Shown here one piece after another: positions 17,707 through 28,192 of a stretch of DNA of 46,445 nucleotides (positions within the stretch are counted from its first letter, which is position 1; each line of letters opens with the position of its first letter). Position numbers and translations under genes: made by a program. This DNA comes from Gammaproteobacteria bacterium. Lineage in GTDB: Bacteria; Pseudomonadota; Gammaproteobacteria; Thiohalomonadales; Thiohalomonadaceae. The stretch covers positions 1-46,445 of the forward strand of contig JADGBN010000010.1 in the NCBI GenBank assembly GCA_015231435.1, read 5' to 3'. Under the pieces are notes generated by a model. It was given only the letters and a program-made list of their open reading frames with translations. It was not told the DNA's origin and did not search any database.

Positions 17707-18342
17707 ATGACCATCGTCCCCCAGCGCCACACTGCGACCATCCTGCTTGCTCCCCTTCTCCTGATCACCCTTTGGCTCTCGGGATGCAGCGTCAATCCCC
17801 CGAAAAATGTCGATAATGCCTGCGCCATCTTTAACGAAAAGAGGGATTGGTATCGCTACTCCTATCAGGTCGAGGAGAAGTACGGCGTTGCCATTCCCCT
17901 ACAACTTGCCTTTATTCGTCAGGAGTCGGGGTTTCTCTATAACGCCCGCCCACCCCGGCAGTGGCTGCTGGGCTTTATTCCCTGGTTTCGCCCCTCCAGC
18001 GCCTATGGCTACGCCCAGATTAAAGATGAGACCTGGGACTGGTATCGGAGTAAAACCAGCCGTTACGGCGATGATCGCGACCACTACGGTGATGCAGTTA
18101 ACTTTATCGGCTGGTATGTGGATGTCGCCCACCGCAACCTAAAACTTGCCAAGGATGATGTCTACAACCACTATCTCGCCTATCACGAGGGGATGGGCGG
18201 CTATAAACAGCAGAGCTATCGCAAAAAACCGTGGCTGGAAAAGGTCGCAAAAAAGGTGAAAACCCAGTCCGATCGCTACCGCGAACAGCTGCTGGGGTGC
18301 GAAGATAAACTGGATAAATCGCTGCGCTGGTGGCCCTTTTAA
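17707..18342 (+). CDS. Lytic transglycosylase (SLT-like) lipoprotein
   Basis: Lipobox LSGC; IRQESGFLYNARPP, SAYGYAQIKDETWDWY. Confidence 0.85.
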   Translation: MTIVPQRHTATILLAPLLLITLWLSGCSVNPPKNVDNACAIFNEKRDWYRYSYQVEEKYGVAIPLQLAFIRQESGFLYNARPPRQWLLGFIPWFRPSSAYGYAQIKDETWDWYRSKTSRYGDDRDHYGDAVNFIGWYVDVAHRNLKLAKDDVYNHYLAYHEGMGGYKQQSYRKKPWLEKVAKKVKTQSDRYREQLLGCEDKLDKSLRWWPF

Positions 18343-18395
18343 GCCGCTAGCTTAACCATTCATTACCTGACAAACTTTACCAACAAGAGAAGCAG

Positions 18396-19262
18396 ATGAG
18401 CTACCAACAACGTATTGCTGCGTGCAATGGCTGGAACCGCGAGAATTTTATCCCCTGGCTTATCAAGCAACAGATTGTCGGCTGGGTAAAACACCCCTTT
18501 GCAGCGGCACTCGCCCCCTTTGCCACTATTTTTCACGCTCATGCAGATCGCCTTGAGCTCAATCCAGCACTCGACAATTTTGCCCGCCGCACCTCTGCGC
18601 TGGCTGAGGTGACCGCACAGCTCGCCGCCGACGGGTGGTTTGCCCTGCAGGATGAGCCCTTTGCGGTCAAAAACAGCTTTACCGATGCACCACTCATGAC
18701 ATTGGATCGCGCCGCCGCCACCCATTTTGGGATTCGTGCCTGGGGGCAACACCTGAATGGCTACCTGCGCCAAAAAGATCACTACCAACTCTGGATCGCC
18801 CGACGCGCCAAAGATCGCTACCACTTCCCCGATATGCTTGACAATATGGTCGCCGGTGGGCTGCCCTACGGCATTTCGCTGGAGGAGAATATCGCAAAGG
18901 AGTGTTTTGAAGAGGCCGCCATCCCGGCTGATTTGGCTGCCCGTGCCCGTATTTGCGGCGCGGTTACCTATATTAAAGAGACCGCCCGTGGCCTGAAAAT
19001 TGACACCATGTTCTGCTATGATCTGGAGCTACCAACCACCTTCACCCCGATCTGCACCGATGGCGAAGTGGACTCATTTACCCTAATGAGTGCTGGCGAT
19101 GTCGCCACCATTGTGCATGACAGCGAGCAGTTCAAACCTAACTGCAATTTAGTGATTATCGACTTTCTCATCCGCCACGGCCTGCTCACCCCCGCAGAAC
19201 CCGGTTACAGCGAACTGCTAACGGCCCTGCATCCCAGCCTGACGCTATCGGGAACAACCTAA
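18396..19262 (+). CDS. NUDIX hydrolase with DUF4743-like N-terminal domain
   Basis: NUDIX box AGGLPYGISLEENIAKECFEEAAIP; long N-terminal extension. Confidence 0.88.
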   Translation: MSYQQRIAACNGWNRENFIPWLIKQQIVGWVKHPFAAALAPFATIFHAHADRLELNPALDNFARRTSALAEVTAQLAADGWFALQDEPFAVKNSFTDAPLMTLDRAAATHFGIRAWGQHLNGYLRQKDHYQLWIARRAKDRYHFPDMLDNMVAGGLPYGISLEENIAKECFEEAAIPADLAARARICGAVTYIKETARGLKIDTMFCYDLELPTTFTPICTDGEVDSFTLMSAGDVATIVHDSEQFKPNCNLVIIDFLIRHGLLTPAEPGYSELLTALHPSLTLSGTT

Positions 19263-19275
19263 AGTCAGAACAATT

Positions 19276-20241
19276 TCACAGCCATTTTTTTAATTTAAAG
19301 TAGAGAAACGGGCCGCCTGCCGCTAGCAACATGACCGCCAGTGCCGCCGGATAGCCCCACGGTTGACTGAGTTCGGGCATAAATTGAAAATTCATGCCGT
19401 AAATGGCGGCGATAAATGTCGGGGGGAGGAAGATTAACGCGGTTACCGAGAAGATCTTCATAATGCGGTTTTGTTCCATCACAATAAAACCCTGCGTGGC
19501 GTTAAGAAGAAAGTCAGCCTTCTCGGACAAAAAATCGTTATGCGGCATAATCGTCTGAATATCTGCCAGCAGCTCGTTGGCCACTTTACGTAACCGCTTA
19601 TTAACCATCGGCTGGCGCATAATAAAACGGATATCCCGCTGTCCATCCATCAGACAGAGACGCACTTTACCGACCAGGTCTTCCTGTGCGGCAAGACCAT
19701 CAATGGCCTCATCCAAATCACTCTGCTTGCGACCCAACACGCGGTTACTTATCGCCTCTAATTCGCGATAGGACTGCTCCATCTCATCCGCCAGCCCATC
19801 CACCTTAATCTCCAACAGGGCAAAAAAGATCGACAGCGTGTCACTAAAGAGATCGACCAGTTTACGGTTTCGAATATGGAGTAGACGAAAATGGGGCAGC
19901 TCTACCAAACTAATGGTGATTAAGCCATTTTGGTTATACAAAAACGAGACGTTAAAATTGTTCGGTTCGCCCTCGGGACGATAGAAAAAGAGACAGTTCG
20001 ACTGAAATCCCTGCTCGAATACCAGATGATGTGAACTCGCCTCCAGCTCCTCAATCTCCTCAACATCGGGCAGTGGCTCGCTACAGAGTGCCTGAACCTG
20101 CTGCAGCTCCGCCGGCGTTGGATCAACCATCTCAAACCAGTGGTTATCCATTGTCGTTACCATCGCATCAGGCGGTAGTAAAATTAACCTGCCCTCCTCC
20201 AGACGGAAGATATCTAGCATCACCACACTCCTTGCACACAA
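19276..20241 (-). CDS. corA: CorA family Mg/Co transporter
   Basis: C-terminal PPTFIAAIYGMNFQFMPEL (GMN motif) and two TM helices. Confidence 0.9.
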   Translation of the reverse strand: MCARSVVMLDIFRLEEGRLILLPPDAMVTTMDNHWFEMVDPTPAELQQVQALCSEPLPDVEEIEELEASSHHLVFEQGFQSNCLFFYRPEGEPNNFNVSFLYNQNGLITISLVELPHFRLLHIRNRKLVDLFSDTLSIFFALLEIKVDGLADEMEQSYRELEAISNRVLGRKQSDLDEAIDGLAAQEDLVGKVRLCLMDGQRDIRFIMRQPMVNKRLRKVANELLADIQTIMPHNDFLSEKADFLLNATQGFIVMEQNRIMKIFSVTALIFLPPTFIAAIYGMNFQFMPELSQPWGYPAALAVMLLAAGGPFLYFKLKKWL

Positions 20242-20394
20242 TAGACCGAAATAGCAACAAACTTTCCTCGACCATTGTACGCGCTACCATGCAAGGTACC
20301 AAACGCTGCGACTCTACTTGTGAAAAACTATGCTTGGAGCCACTCCCCCCAATAGCGTAAAATTGTCTCTCTTTGTACTTATTAAGGATGCTGC

Positions 20395-21477
20395 GTGACC
20401 CAACGTACACCGCTCTATAACGCCCACGTCGCATTAGGGGCACGAATGGTCGATTTTGCCGGCTGGGAGATGCCGCTGCACTACGGCTCACAAATTGAAG
20501 AGCACCATGCGGTCAGAGGGGGCGCGGGGGTATTTGATATCTCCCATATGGGCGTCATCGACCTGCATGGCAATCGCAGTCGTGATCTGCTGCGCTATCT
20601 TCTTGCCAATGATGTTGCCCGCCTCGACACCACTCCGGGACGCGCCCTCTACAGCTGTATGCTCAACGAACGTGGCGGTGTGGTGGATGATCTCATTGTC
20701 AGCTACATGAGCCCGATCTGGTATCGTCTGGTGGTGAATGCTGCCACCTTCGACAAGGATTTCAACTGGATTAGTCGCCACGCCAGCTCCTTTGCCGTTG
20801 ACCTCGAATCTCAGGAAGATCTGGCGATGATCGCCGTTCAGGGGCCGCAGGCACGCCAACAGGTGCATCAACTGGGCAATGCCTATCTTACCCTTGGCCA
20901 ATCGCTGGGTAAGTTTTATGCCGCCACCAAGGGGGATGTTTTTATCTCGCGCACCGGCTACACCGGTGAGGATGGTTACGAAATTATCCTCCCCGCCGAT
21001 GATCTTGAAAGCATTTGGCAACAGCTTCTTGATAATGGCGTTAAACCCTGCGGACTCGGTGCCCGTGACACCCTGCGCCTCGAAGCCGGAATGAGTCTTT
21101 ACGGACAAGATATTGATGATAACCACACACCGCTGGAGAGTGGTCTTGCCTGGACAGTGGCGCTGCAGCCCGCCTCACGCCAGTTCATCGGACGCAGCGC
21201 CCTGCAACAACAGCTCGATGCCGGGTTAAAATGGCAACTGGCGGGGCTGCGGCTTGAGGGTCGGGGTGTGATGCGCAGCGGTCTACAAGTGACCTTGCCT
21301 GATCAGCAACAGGGGGTGATCACCAGTGGTGGTTTCTCCCCGACCCGCCAACAGAGTATCGCGATGGCGCGCCTGCCACTGGGTGACTACCAAACAGCCA
21401 TGGTAACGCTGCGCCAGCAACAGCTACCCGCCACCGTTATGAAACTCCCCTTTGTCCGGCATGGTCAGCCGCTGTAA
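20395..21477 (+). CDS. gcvT: Glycine cleavage system aminomethyltransferase T (GTG start)
   Basis: TPLYNAHVALGARMVDFAGWEMPLHYGSQIEEHHAVR, ISRTGYTGEDGYEI. Confidence 0.96.
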   Translation: MTQRTPLYNAHVALGARMVDFAGWEMPLHYGSQIEEHHAVRGGAGVFDISHMGVIDLHGNRSRDLLRYLLANDVARLDTTPGRALYSCMLNERGGVVDDLIVSYMSPIWYRLVVNAATFDKDFNWISRHASSFAVDLESQEDLAMIAVQGPQARQQVHQLGNAYLTLGQSLGKFYAATKGDVFISRTGYTGEDGYEIILPADDLESIWQQLLDNGVKPCGLGARDTLRLEAGMSLYGQDIDDNHTPLESGLAWTVALQPASRQFIGRSALQQQLDAGLKWQLAGLRLEGRGVMRSGLQVTLPDQQQGVITSGGFSPTRQQSIAMARLPLGDYQTAMVTLRQQQLPATVMKLPFVRHGQPL

Positions 21478-21532
21478 CCGTATGCACCGTGCGACACCCG
21501 CTATTTTTACCCTATTAACATAAGGAACCGTC

Positions 21533-21925
21533 ATGAGTGAGATCCCCGCAGAGTTAAAATATAGCCCATCCCATGAGTGGATACGCGTAGAACCAGATGG
21601 CACCATTTGCGTCGGCATTACCCACCACGCACAGGATCTGCTGGGCGATATGGTTTTTATCGAACTCCCGGAGGTGGGACGCCAACTTAGCCACGGTGAA
21701 GAGTGTGCGGTGATTGAGTCGGTTAAGGCTGCCTCGGATATCTATGCCCCTCTGGCCGGCACGATTACCGCCGTGAATAATAGCGTTGAGGCCGCTCCGG
21801 AACTGCTAAACCAGCAGCCCTATGGGGATGGCTGGATCCTAAAAATGCAGCCTGACGCGGCGACAGATCTGCATAAACTGCTTGATGCCGCAGGCTACAG
21901 CGCGCTCGTTGCCAGCGAAGCGTAG
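21533..21925 (+). CDS. gcvH: Glycine cleavage system H protein
   Basis: [30 protein letters not shown], lipoyl site ESVKAASD. Confidence 0.97.
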   Translation: MSEIPAELKYSPSHEWIRVEPDGTICVGITHHAQDLLGDMVFIELPEVGRQLSHGEECAVIESVKAASDIYAPLAGTITAVNNSVEAAPELLNQQPYGDGWILKMQPDAATDLHKLLDAAGYSALVASEA

Positions 21926-21931
21926 TAAGCC

Positions 21932-23371
21932 ATGCCCTTTATTCCCCATAGCGAAGCCGAGGTCGCCGCCATGTTGCAGGCGATTGGCGTTCAGTCACTT
22001 GATGATCTCTTTGACGAAATCCCCGCCCACCTACAACAGAGCGAAATTAATAGCGGCGGCGCCTTAGCCGAGGGGATGAGCGAGATGGAGGTCGCAGCAC
22101 TGATGCAGCAGCGTGCCGCCGCCGATGGCCAACCCTGCTGCTTTATCGGTGCCGGTGCTTACGACCACCATATTCCCGCCGCCGTGTGGGAGCTTGCCGG
22201 GCGTGGTGAACTCTACTCCGCCTACACCCCCTATCAGGCGGAGGCGAGCCAGGGGGTACTGCAGATCACCTACGAATTTCAGAGTATGATCACCCGTCTG
22301 CTGGCGATGGAGGTGAGTAACGCCTCCCTCTACGATGGCGCTACCGCCCTTGCCGAAGCGCTGCTCATGGCAGTGCGTGCCAACCGTCACAGTAAATCCA
22401 AGCGTATTCTTATCCCGCGCAGTCTCAATCCACGCTGGCGTCAGGTCGTTCACACCATTGTCCACCATCAGGGGATTGAACTGGTTGAGGTCGGCTTTAA
22501 CCTAGCGTCAGGGCAAACCGACATCACCGCGCTGGAGGCCTATCGTGGTGAGGATTTTGCCGCCCTAGTGATTGTCCAACCCAACTATTTCGGTACGCTT
22601 GAACCCGTGGATGAGCTGGTTAACTGGGCACATCAACAGCAACAGCTCGCTGTTGCGGTGGTCAATCCAACCACCCTTGCACTACTCACCTCGCCCGGCA
22701 AGTGGGGAGCGCAGGGAGCAGATATTGCTGTGGGAGAGGGGCAGCCGCTGGGTATTCCCCTCTCTTCCGGTGGCCCCTATCTTGGTTTTATGGGGTGTCG
22801 GCAAACGCTGGTGCGACAGATGCCCGGGCGAATTGTCGGACGTACCGTCGACAGCGAAGGCAAACCCGGCTTCACCCTCACCCTGCAGGCCCGCGAACAG
22901 CATATTCGTCGCTCCAAGGCGACCTCCAACATCTGTACCAATCAAGGGCTGATGGCCATGGCGGTCACCTTCTACCTCGCCCTAATGGGTACCGAGGGGT
23001 TAACCCGCACCGCACAACGCTGTTATCGCAATACCCACCATCTAGTCAATCGCCTGACAGCCATTGAGGGGGTCACGCGCCGCTTTAACGGCCCCTATTT
23101 TCATGAAGCGGCGCTGACGCTGCCACTGGCCAGTGACGGAGTCCTCACCGCTCTTGCCGCCCAAGATCTGTTAGGGGGATATGATTTAACAGCGGATTAT
23201 CCGGAACTGGGTGACGCCCTGCTAGTTTGTGCTACCGAGAAACGCAGCGACAGCGATATTGAGCGCTACTTTACCCATCTCGAACGAATTCTCGGTCGCC
23301 GTCAGAGGCAGCCACCCTGTCAGAAGAAAATACCGGCCAATGCCGCCGAGTTAGGCTTTAACGCCCGCTAA
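21932..23371 (+). CDS. gcvPA: Glycine dehydrogenase (decarboxylating) subunit 1
   Basis: [38 protein letters not shown]...[10 protein letters not shown]; subunit-1 length only. Confidence 0.95.
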   Translation: MPFIPHSEAEVAAMLQAIGVQSLDDLFDEIPAHLQQSEINSGGALAEGMSEMEVAALMQQRAAADGQPCCFIGAGAYDHHIPAAVWELAGRGELYSAYTPYQAEASQGVLQITYEFQSMITRLLAMEVSNASLYDGATALAEALLMAVRANRHSKSKRILIPRSLNPRWRQVVHTIVHHQGIELVEVGFNLASGQTDITALEAYRGEDFAALVIVQPNYFGTLEPVDELVNWAHQQQQLAVAVVNPTTLALLTSPGKWGAQGADIAVGEGQPLGIPLSSGGPYLGFMGCRQTLVRQMPGRIVGRTVDSEGKPGFTLTLQAREQHIRRSKATSNICTNQGLMAMAVTFYLALMGTEGLTRTAQRCYRNTHHLVNRLTAIEGVTRRFNGPYFHEAALTLPLASDGVLTALAAQDLLGGYDLTADYPELGDALLVCATEKRSDSDIERYFTHLERILGRRQRQPPCQKKIPANAAELGFNAR

Positions 23372-23376
23372 ACTCA

Positions 23377-23401
23377 CACAACACAACACAACACAACACA
23401 A
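23377..23401. repeat. Tandem pentanucleotide (CACAA)5
   Basis: Five consecutive cacaa units just after the gcvPA stop. Confidence 0.9.
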
Positions 23402-23414
23402 GACCAGACAAACA

Positions 23415-24830
23415 TCAGGAGCCGGGGGCGGAGACCACCCGGTCACGACCCCACTCTTTCGCCATATATAACCCCTGATCAACACGGCTAATCAGATCAT
23501 CAAAACGCTCCCCCACCTGCCACCTTGCAACCCCGATGCTGGTGGTAAGGGAGATATCCTCACCCCCCGCGACTGCCACCCGCTCCTGATGACAGCGATC
23601 ACGAATCCGCTCTGCCACCGCTGTCGCCTGCACCAAATCGTACCCGGGCAAAATAGCTAAAAACTCCTCACCGCCATAACGTCCATAAAACAGCTTATCA
23701 CCCAGCTCCTGGCGCAGGATTCGGGCAAAAAGACGCAGAACCTGATCCCCCATTAGGTGACCAAACTCATCATTTATTCTTTTAAACTTGTCAAGGTCAA
23801 AGAGCAAAACGGCGAGTGGCTGGTGCGATCTCGCAGCATCATTAATTTCACGGTTCATCCAGCGCACCAATACCCGACGATTCACCAGCGCCGTCAGCGG
23901 ATCGAGTGTCGCCTCCCGATAGAGGCGCATTAGCATATGCAGCTGCGACAGCTCTACCCAGATAGCGATACCCACCAGCAAGCCCAGCAGCCACAACTCG
24001 CCAAATATCTCCAACGTAAAGAGATTGCCGATAAACAGGTGAAAGAGAACCTGTGGCAGACCACAGAGCAGCGCAAAAAAGAGCGCCTCCAGCAACGTCA
24101 ACGGAAAAATCGCCAACAGACCGACCATCAGATAGGGGAGAAAGTTATAACCGACGATAAAGCCGCTACTATGGGAATCAGCAAGTAGCAGCTGCGAAGC
24201 GACATAAAAAATCCCGGGGACAAGAAAAAAGAGGACAAGACGCAGATAGACCTGTCGCATCCGCAGCCGCACCGGCAGCCAGACCACCTGCAGCAAAAAT
24301 AACAGGCCAAAAAGAAGACGCATAATCAGCAGAGGGATAAAATACTCCGGTGACAACATCAGATAGTCAATCGGAATCCACAACAGGGCAATCACCGCAA
24401 AGATGAAGGAGATTAAGCGAATACGAACAAAGATATACTCTGCACGGGTACCGCAGAAGTCGGTAGAGTGCTCCTTGCAACTAACCAAGTCGAGGAACAT
24501 CGAATGTTGTAACCAGGACAACAGCGGATGATTCAGAGAGAGAATGCGGTTACCCATGGACATAGAGAGATACCTAATATTTTTGCGGTCAACGTGCCGA
24601 CGAAAGAATACAACATTGTATCCCAAACAAAATAGAGAGAAAGCCCTGTTGACGCCACCACCCCTTTGCCTTTGTAATGGCAACCTTCCACCATTGCCCA
24701 GTAAGGAGCCTATCACATGAGCCAATATGCCGTCATCTTTGCAGGTGATATTATCCCGGGAGCGCAACTTGAAAAGGTAAAACAGGGGGTTGCCGCTCTG
24801 TTTAAAACGGATTCTGGAAAAGTTGAACAC
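23415..24830 (-). CDS. Membrane GGDEF diguanylate cyclase (true start probably 24557 or 24563)
   Basis: DPLTALVNRRVLVRWM, LFDLDKFKRINDEFGHLMGDQVLR, YGRYGGEEFLAILPG; several N-terminal TM segments. Confidence 0.92.
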   Translation of the reverse strand: MFNFSRIRFKQSGNPLFYLFKLRSRDNITCKDDGILAHVIGSLLGNGGRLPLQRQRGGGVNRAFSLFCLGYNVVFFRRHVDRKNIRYLSMSMGNRILSLNHPLLSWLQHSMFLDLVSCKEHSTDFCGTRAEYIFVRIRLISFIFAVIALLWIPIDYLMLSPEYFIPLLIMRLLFGLLFLLQVVWLPVRLRMRQVYLRLVLFFLVPGIFYVASQLLLADSHSSGFIVGYNFLPYLMVGLLAIFPLTLLEALFFALLCGLPQVLFHLFIGNLFTLEIFGELWLLGLLVGIAIWVELSQLHMLMRLYREATLDPLTALVNRRVLVRWMNREINDAARSHQPLAVLLFDLDKFKRINDEFGHLMGDQVLRLFARILRQELGDKLFYGRYGGEEFLAILPGYDLVQATAVAERIRDRCHQERVAVAGGEDISLTTSIGVARWQVGERFDDLISRVDQGLYMAKEWGRDRVVSAPGS

Positions 24831-25334
24831 CTCTTTAGCGGCGAAGAGATCGTCCTTAAACGTGGCCTAGAGAGTGCTGTTGCCGAAAAATATCTCGCCG
24901 CCCTAGAGCGTGTCGGTGCCAAAGCCAGCATTAGGGATGAGAGCCAGCCAGCCACCCCAGAACCCGATCTGGAACCAGCTCAAGAGCCCGACCTAGCGCC
25001 CGATCCAGCACCAGCAGCTGCCGCACCCGTTGCCCCGATGACCAGCAGCGAACTTCCCGATGGTGACAACCCCTACAGCGATGAGCAGGATAACACGGAT
25101 AACGCGGCACGCTCTGTCGTCCTCAATGCCCCCGGCGACCTTGGCGCCTTGGCCCATGCCAAGGTTGAGACAGGTTGGGATAAAATTGTCGATCTGCCAC
25201 CGCCACCTCCACCAAAGTTCAATTTTGAAGGGCTCTCACTAGCCGCAGAGGGCGATACCCTAGTCGAGTCAAAAGAGACCCCTCCCCTCATTATTGACAC
25301 CAGTCACCTCACTGCCAGTAAAGCAAAAGAGTAG
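24717..25334 (+). CDS. Conserved-looking hypothetical protein with acidic/proline-rich C-terminal half
   Basis: 205 aa: compact N-terminal domain MSQYAVIFAGDIIPGAQLEKVKQGVAALFKTD..., then PEPDLEPAQEPD and PPPPPPK tracts. Confidence 0.7.
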   Translation: MSQYAVIFAGDIIPGAQLEKVKQGVAALFKTDSGKVEHLFSGEEIVLKRGLESAVAEKYLAALERVGAKASIRDESQPATPEPDLEPAQEPDLAPDPAPAAAAPVAPMTSSELPDGDNPYSDEQDNTDNAARSVVLNAPGDLGALAHAKVETGWDKIVDLPPPPPPKFNFEGLSLAAEGDTLVESKETPPLIIDTSHLTASKAKE

Positions 25335-25349
25335 CAACCGCCAATTTTT

Positions 25350-26954
25350 ATGTCGCAATTTCAGCAACTTCTGCAAGCCTTTATTGCCAGCGATAAAACC
25401 TCGCTGTTAATTAATGGAAAAATCGGCCTCGAAAAGGAGGGGTTACGGGTCGCCAGTGATGGCAAAATCGCGCAAACCCCCCACCCTGCCCCCTTCGGTG
25501 CCGCCCTAACCAACCCAGAAATCACGACCGACTACGCTGAAGCGCTTCTTGAGTTAATTACCCCGCCCTGTGCTAGCGCAACAGAGGCGCTTGACTACCT
25601 TGAAGATCTGCACCGTTTTGTTCACCTTAACCTGAGCGATGAGCTGTTATGGAATAACAGTATGCCCTGTATCGTGGAGAGTGAAGAGCAGATCGCGATT
25701 GCCCGTTATGGCCACTCCCACGCCGGAATGATGAAACATATCTATCGGCGTGGCTTAGGTTACCGCTACGGTCGCACCATGCAGGTGATTGCCGGTATTC
25801 ATGTCAACCACTCCTTTTCGCCACAGTTTTGGCAAACCCTGCAAACCGTTGAAGCCGATCCCCAAAGTCTGCCCACCTTTATCGCCGAACGCAGCTTTGG
25901 CATGCTGCGCAACCTGCAGCGTATCGGCTGGATTATCCCCTACCTTTTCGGCAGCTCGCCGGCGATTAGCAAATCCTTTTTAGGCGGGGCAAAAACCACC
26001 CTTGAGGCTTTTGATCAGCTCACCTACTACGGCACTTTTGCCGCCTCACTGCGCATGGGCGATATTGGCTACCAAAATAATCAGGGGAACGAAATTGGTG
26101 TCAAGGCGTGCTACGACAATCTTGAAGAGTATGTCGATACGCTAACCTACGCGACAGAGACCAGCTACCCGGGGTATCGTAAAATTGGCGTTAAAGTCGA
26201 TGGTGAATACCGTCAGCTCAACGACTCCATTTTACAAATTGAGAACGAGTACTACAGCACCGTGCGCCCTAAACAGCTGGCAAAGCGCAATGAAAAACCG
26301 CTCCACGCCCTAATGCGTCGCGGCCTCGCCTATATTGAGTTACGCTCGCTCGATATTAACCCCTTCGCCCCGGCGGGAGTGACCCTGCAACAGCTTAACT
26401 TTATTGAGATGCTGTTTATCTATACCCTGCTGGCAGAGAGCCCCGCCATCTCCCCCTGGGAGCGCGTTGAAATTGATCGCAACGAAATGGAGGCAGCCCA
26501 TCATGGTCGTCGCCACAACCTGCAGCTGCGCCGTGATGGGGAGACGGTTATCGCCCGTCAATGGTGTCATGAGGTCGTCGAGCAACTACAGCAGATTGCC
26601 ACTGCGCTTGATAATCACCTTGGCGGCCACGCCTACGCAGAGGCACTGGAGATGCCGCGTCAGGTGATCCACGACCCGGGTAACAGCCTTGCAGAGCGCA
26701 TTATTCGTGAAATGCGCTGCAATAGTGAAGGGTTCTTTGAATTTGCCGAACGCACGTCGTTAAGTGCCAAACGCCAGCTGCTGAGCACCCCCCTTAGCAG
26801 CGAGCGTAACGCTGCATTTCTCGCCACTGCCCGCCACTCCATCACGCAACAGGCGGCATTAGAGGCTGGCGACAGCGGTAGTTTTGACGACTATCTCGAC
26901 AACTACCTGCATCAGACCATAGGAAACACCCCGAGTGAATATCAACTGGGCTAA
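25350..26954 (+). CDS. gshA: Glutamate-cysteine ligase
   Basis: GLEKEGLRV, TNPEITTDYAEALLELITPP, YIELRSLDINPFAPAGV. Confidence 0.95.
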   Translation: MSQFQQLLQAFIASDKTSLLINGKIGLEKEGLRVASDGKIAQTPHPAPFGAALTNPEITTDYAEALLELITPPCASATEALDYLEDLHRFVHLNLSDELLWNNSMPCIVESEEQIAIARYGHSHAGMMKHIYRRGLGYRYGRTMQVIAGIHVNHSFSPQFWQTLQTVEADPQSLPTFIAERSFGMLRNLQRIGWIIPYLFGSSPAISKSFLGGAKTTLEAFDQLTYYGTFAASLRMGDIGYQNNQGNEIGVKACYDNLEEYVDTLTYATETSYPGYRKIGVKVDGEYRQLNDSILQIENEYYSTVRPKQLAKRNEKPLHALMRRGLAYIELRSLDINPFAPAGVTLQQLNFIEMLFIYTLLAESPAISPWERVEIDRNEMEAAHHGRRHNLQLRRDGETVIARQWCHEVVEQLQQIATALDNHLGGHAYAEALEMPRQVIHDPGNSLAERIIREMRCNSEGFFEFAERTSLSAKRQLLSTPLSSERNAAFLATARHSITQQAALEAGDSGSFDDYLDNYLHQTIGNTPSEYQLG

Positions 26955-27705
26955 CAGCGATGCCGCCATCTGGCGTCCGCAACAGCAGCGGCTGCGGGCT
27001 GTCATCCGTACCGATCCGATTCAACTTGACTCCCTGCTGGGGATCGAACGCCAAAAAACGTTGCTGCAACAAAATACCGAAGCATTTTTGCATCATGCGC
27101 CGAGCAATAACGCCCTGCTTTGGGGGGCGCGCGGCTGCGGTAAATCATCGCTCATTAAAGCACTCCTTAACCACTACCGTCATCTTGGTCTGCGCGTCAT
27201 TCAGGTTGAGACCCAGGATCTGGTACAACTACCGGAGATTGTCGATACCATTGAACGCGAACCCTACCACTTCATCATCTACGCCGATGATCTCTCCTTT
27301 GAACGCGGTGATGGCGGCTACCGTGCCCTGAAAAGCGTGCTTGAGGGATCCATTGAAGTTCCGCCTGAACATGTTCGCGTCTATGCCACCTCAAACCGCC
27401 GCCATCTGCTGCCCGAACAGATGGCAGATAATCGCGACTCGCAACTGGTTAACGGCGAAATTCACCATAACGACACCATTGAAGAGCGCATTAGCCTCTC
27501 GGATCGCTTTGGTCTCTCCCTCTCTTTCTACCCGCTGGATCAACCCACCTATCTTGAGATCATTGATAGTTTGTTTAATGACTATCAGGGAGATCGCAGT
27601 GAACTGCACCGCCTTGCCCTGCGCTTTACCCTAGAGCGAGGCAATAAGAGCGGACGCACCGCAAGAAATTTCTACAACAGTCTGAACGCGCAACCGCGCC
27701 ATTAA
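26935..27705 (+). CDS. DUF815 family ATPase
   Basis: Walker A GARGCGKSS; YADDLSFERGDGGYRALKSVLEGS, SNRRHLLPE; overlaps gshA by 20 nt. Confidence 0.88.
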   Translation: MNINWANSDAAIWRPQQQRLRAVIRTDPIQLDSLLGIERQKTLLQQNTEAFLHHAPSNNALLWGARGCGKSSLIKALLNHYRHLGLRVIQVETQDLVQLPEIVDTIEREPYHFIIYADDLSFERGDGGYRALKSVLEGSIEVPPEHVRVYATSNRRHLLPEQMADNRDSQLVNGEIHHNDTIEERISLSDRFGLSLSFYPLDQPTYLEIIDSLFNDYQGDRSELHRLALRFTLERGNKSGRTARNFYNSLNAQPRH

Positions 27706-27800
27706 GTTCAGCAGAGGTTTCTCGCACGCTTATCGCCTTTGCCTCTTGATTAATGTCATTTAACCTTTATCCTTGCAGCCTAACTTTATAACATCGGAGA

Positions 27801-28049
27801 TTGACCATGAGCGACGAAGCCGTCATTGCGCAAAAGAGCCCCTGTGCTGTTGAAGTCACAGAGGGACAAACTTACTACTACTGTAGCTGTGGTCGTAGCC
27901 AAAAACAGCCCTTCTGCGATGGTTCTCACCGTGGCACCGACTTTACCCCGCAACCCTTTACCGCAGAAAAGAGCGAAACCCTCTATCTCTGCGGCTGCAA
28001 ACAGACTGCCAACCCCCCTTTCTGTGACGGTAGCCATAAAAATCTATAA
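27801..28049 (+). CDS. Two-domain CDGSH iron-sulfur protein
   Basis: CSCGRSQKQPFCDGSH and CGCKQTANPPFCDGSH. Confidence 0.93.
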   Translation: MTMSDEAVIAQKSPCAVEVTEGQTYYYCSCGRSQKQPFCDGSHRGTDFTPQPFTAEKSETLYLCGCKQTANPPFCDGSHKNL

Positions 28050-28128
28050 AAGCTAGTTCCAATCCTCTCACCGCAAAAGCAGTCATGGTGGACACTTCGC
28101 CTCGCTAACGGTTAGAATTGCCTGACTT

Positions 28129-28188
28129 GTACCCAAGCCACTTGGAAATGCAGCCAACAGTGCTGCAGTTTCAGGTGGGCAGGGTAAC
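28129..28188. repeat. Core-less ERIC-end-like inverted repeat
   Basis: GTACCCAAGCCACTTGGAAATGCAGC and reverse complement of the right arm GTTACCCTGCCCACCTGAAACTGCAGC, separated by only a few nt; ends resemble the ERIC-like termini. Confidence 0.5.
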
Positions 28189-28192
28189 TTAA

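Noticed and set aside
27391-27609. Other antisense ORFs over gshA, DUF815, carA, carB, ftsH and the pilus genes
   Set aside because: All are opposite strong CDSs and reflect codon-bias shadow frames.
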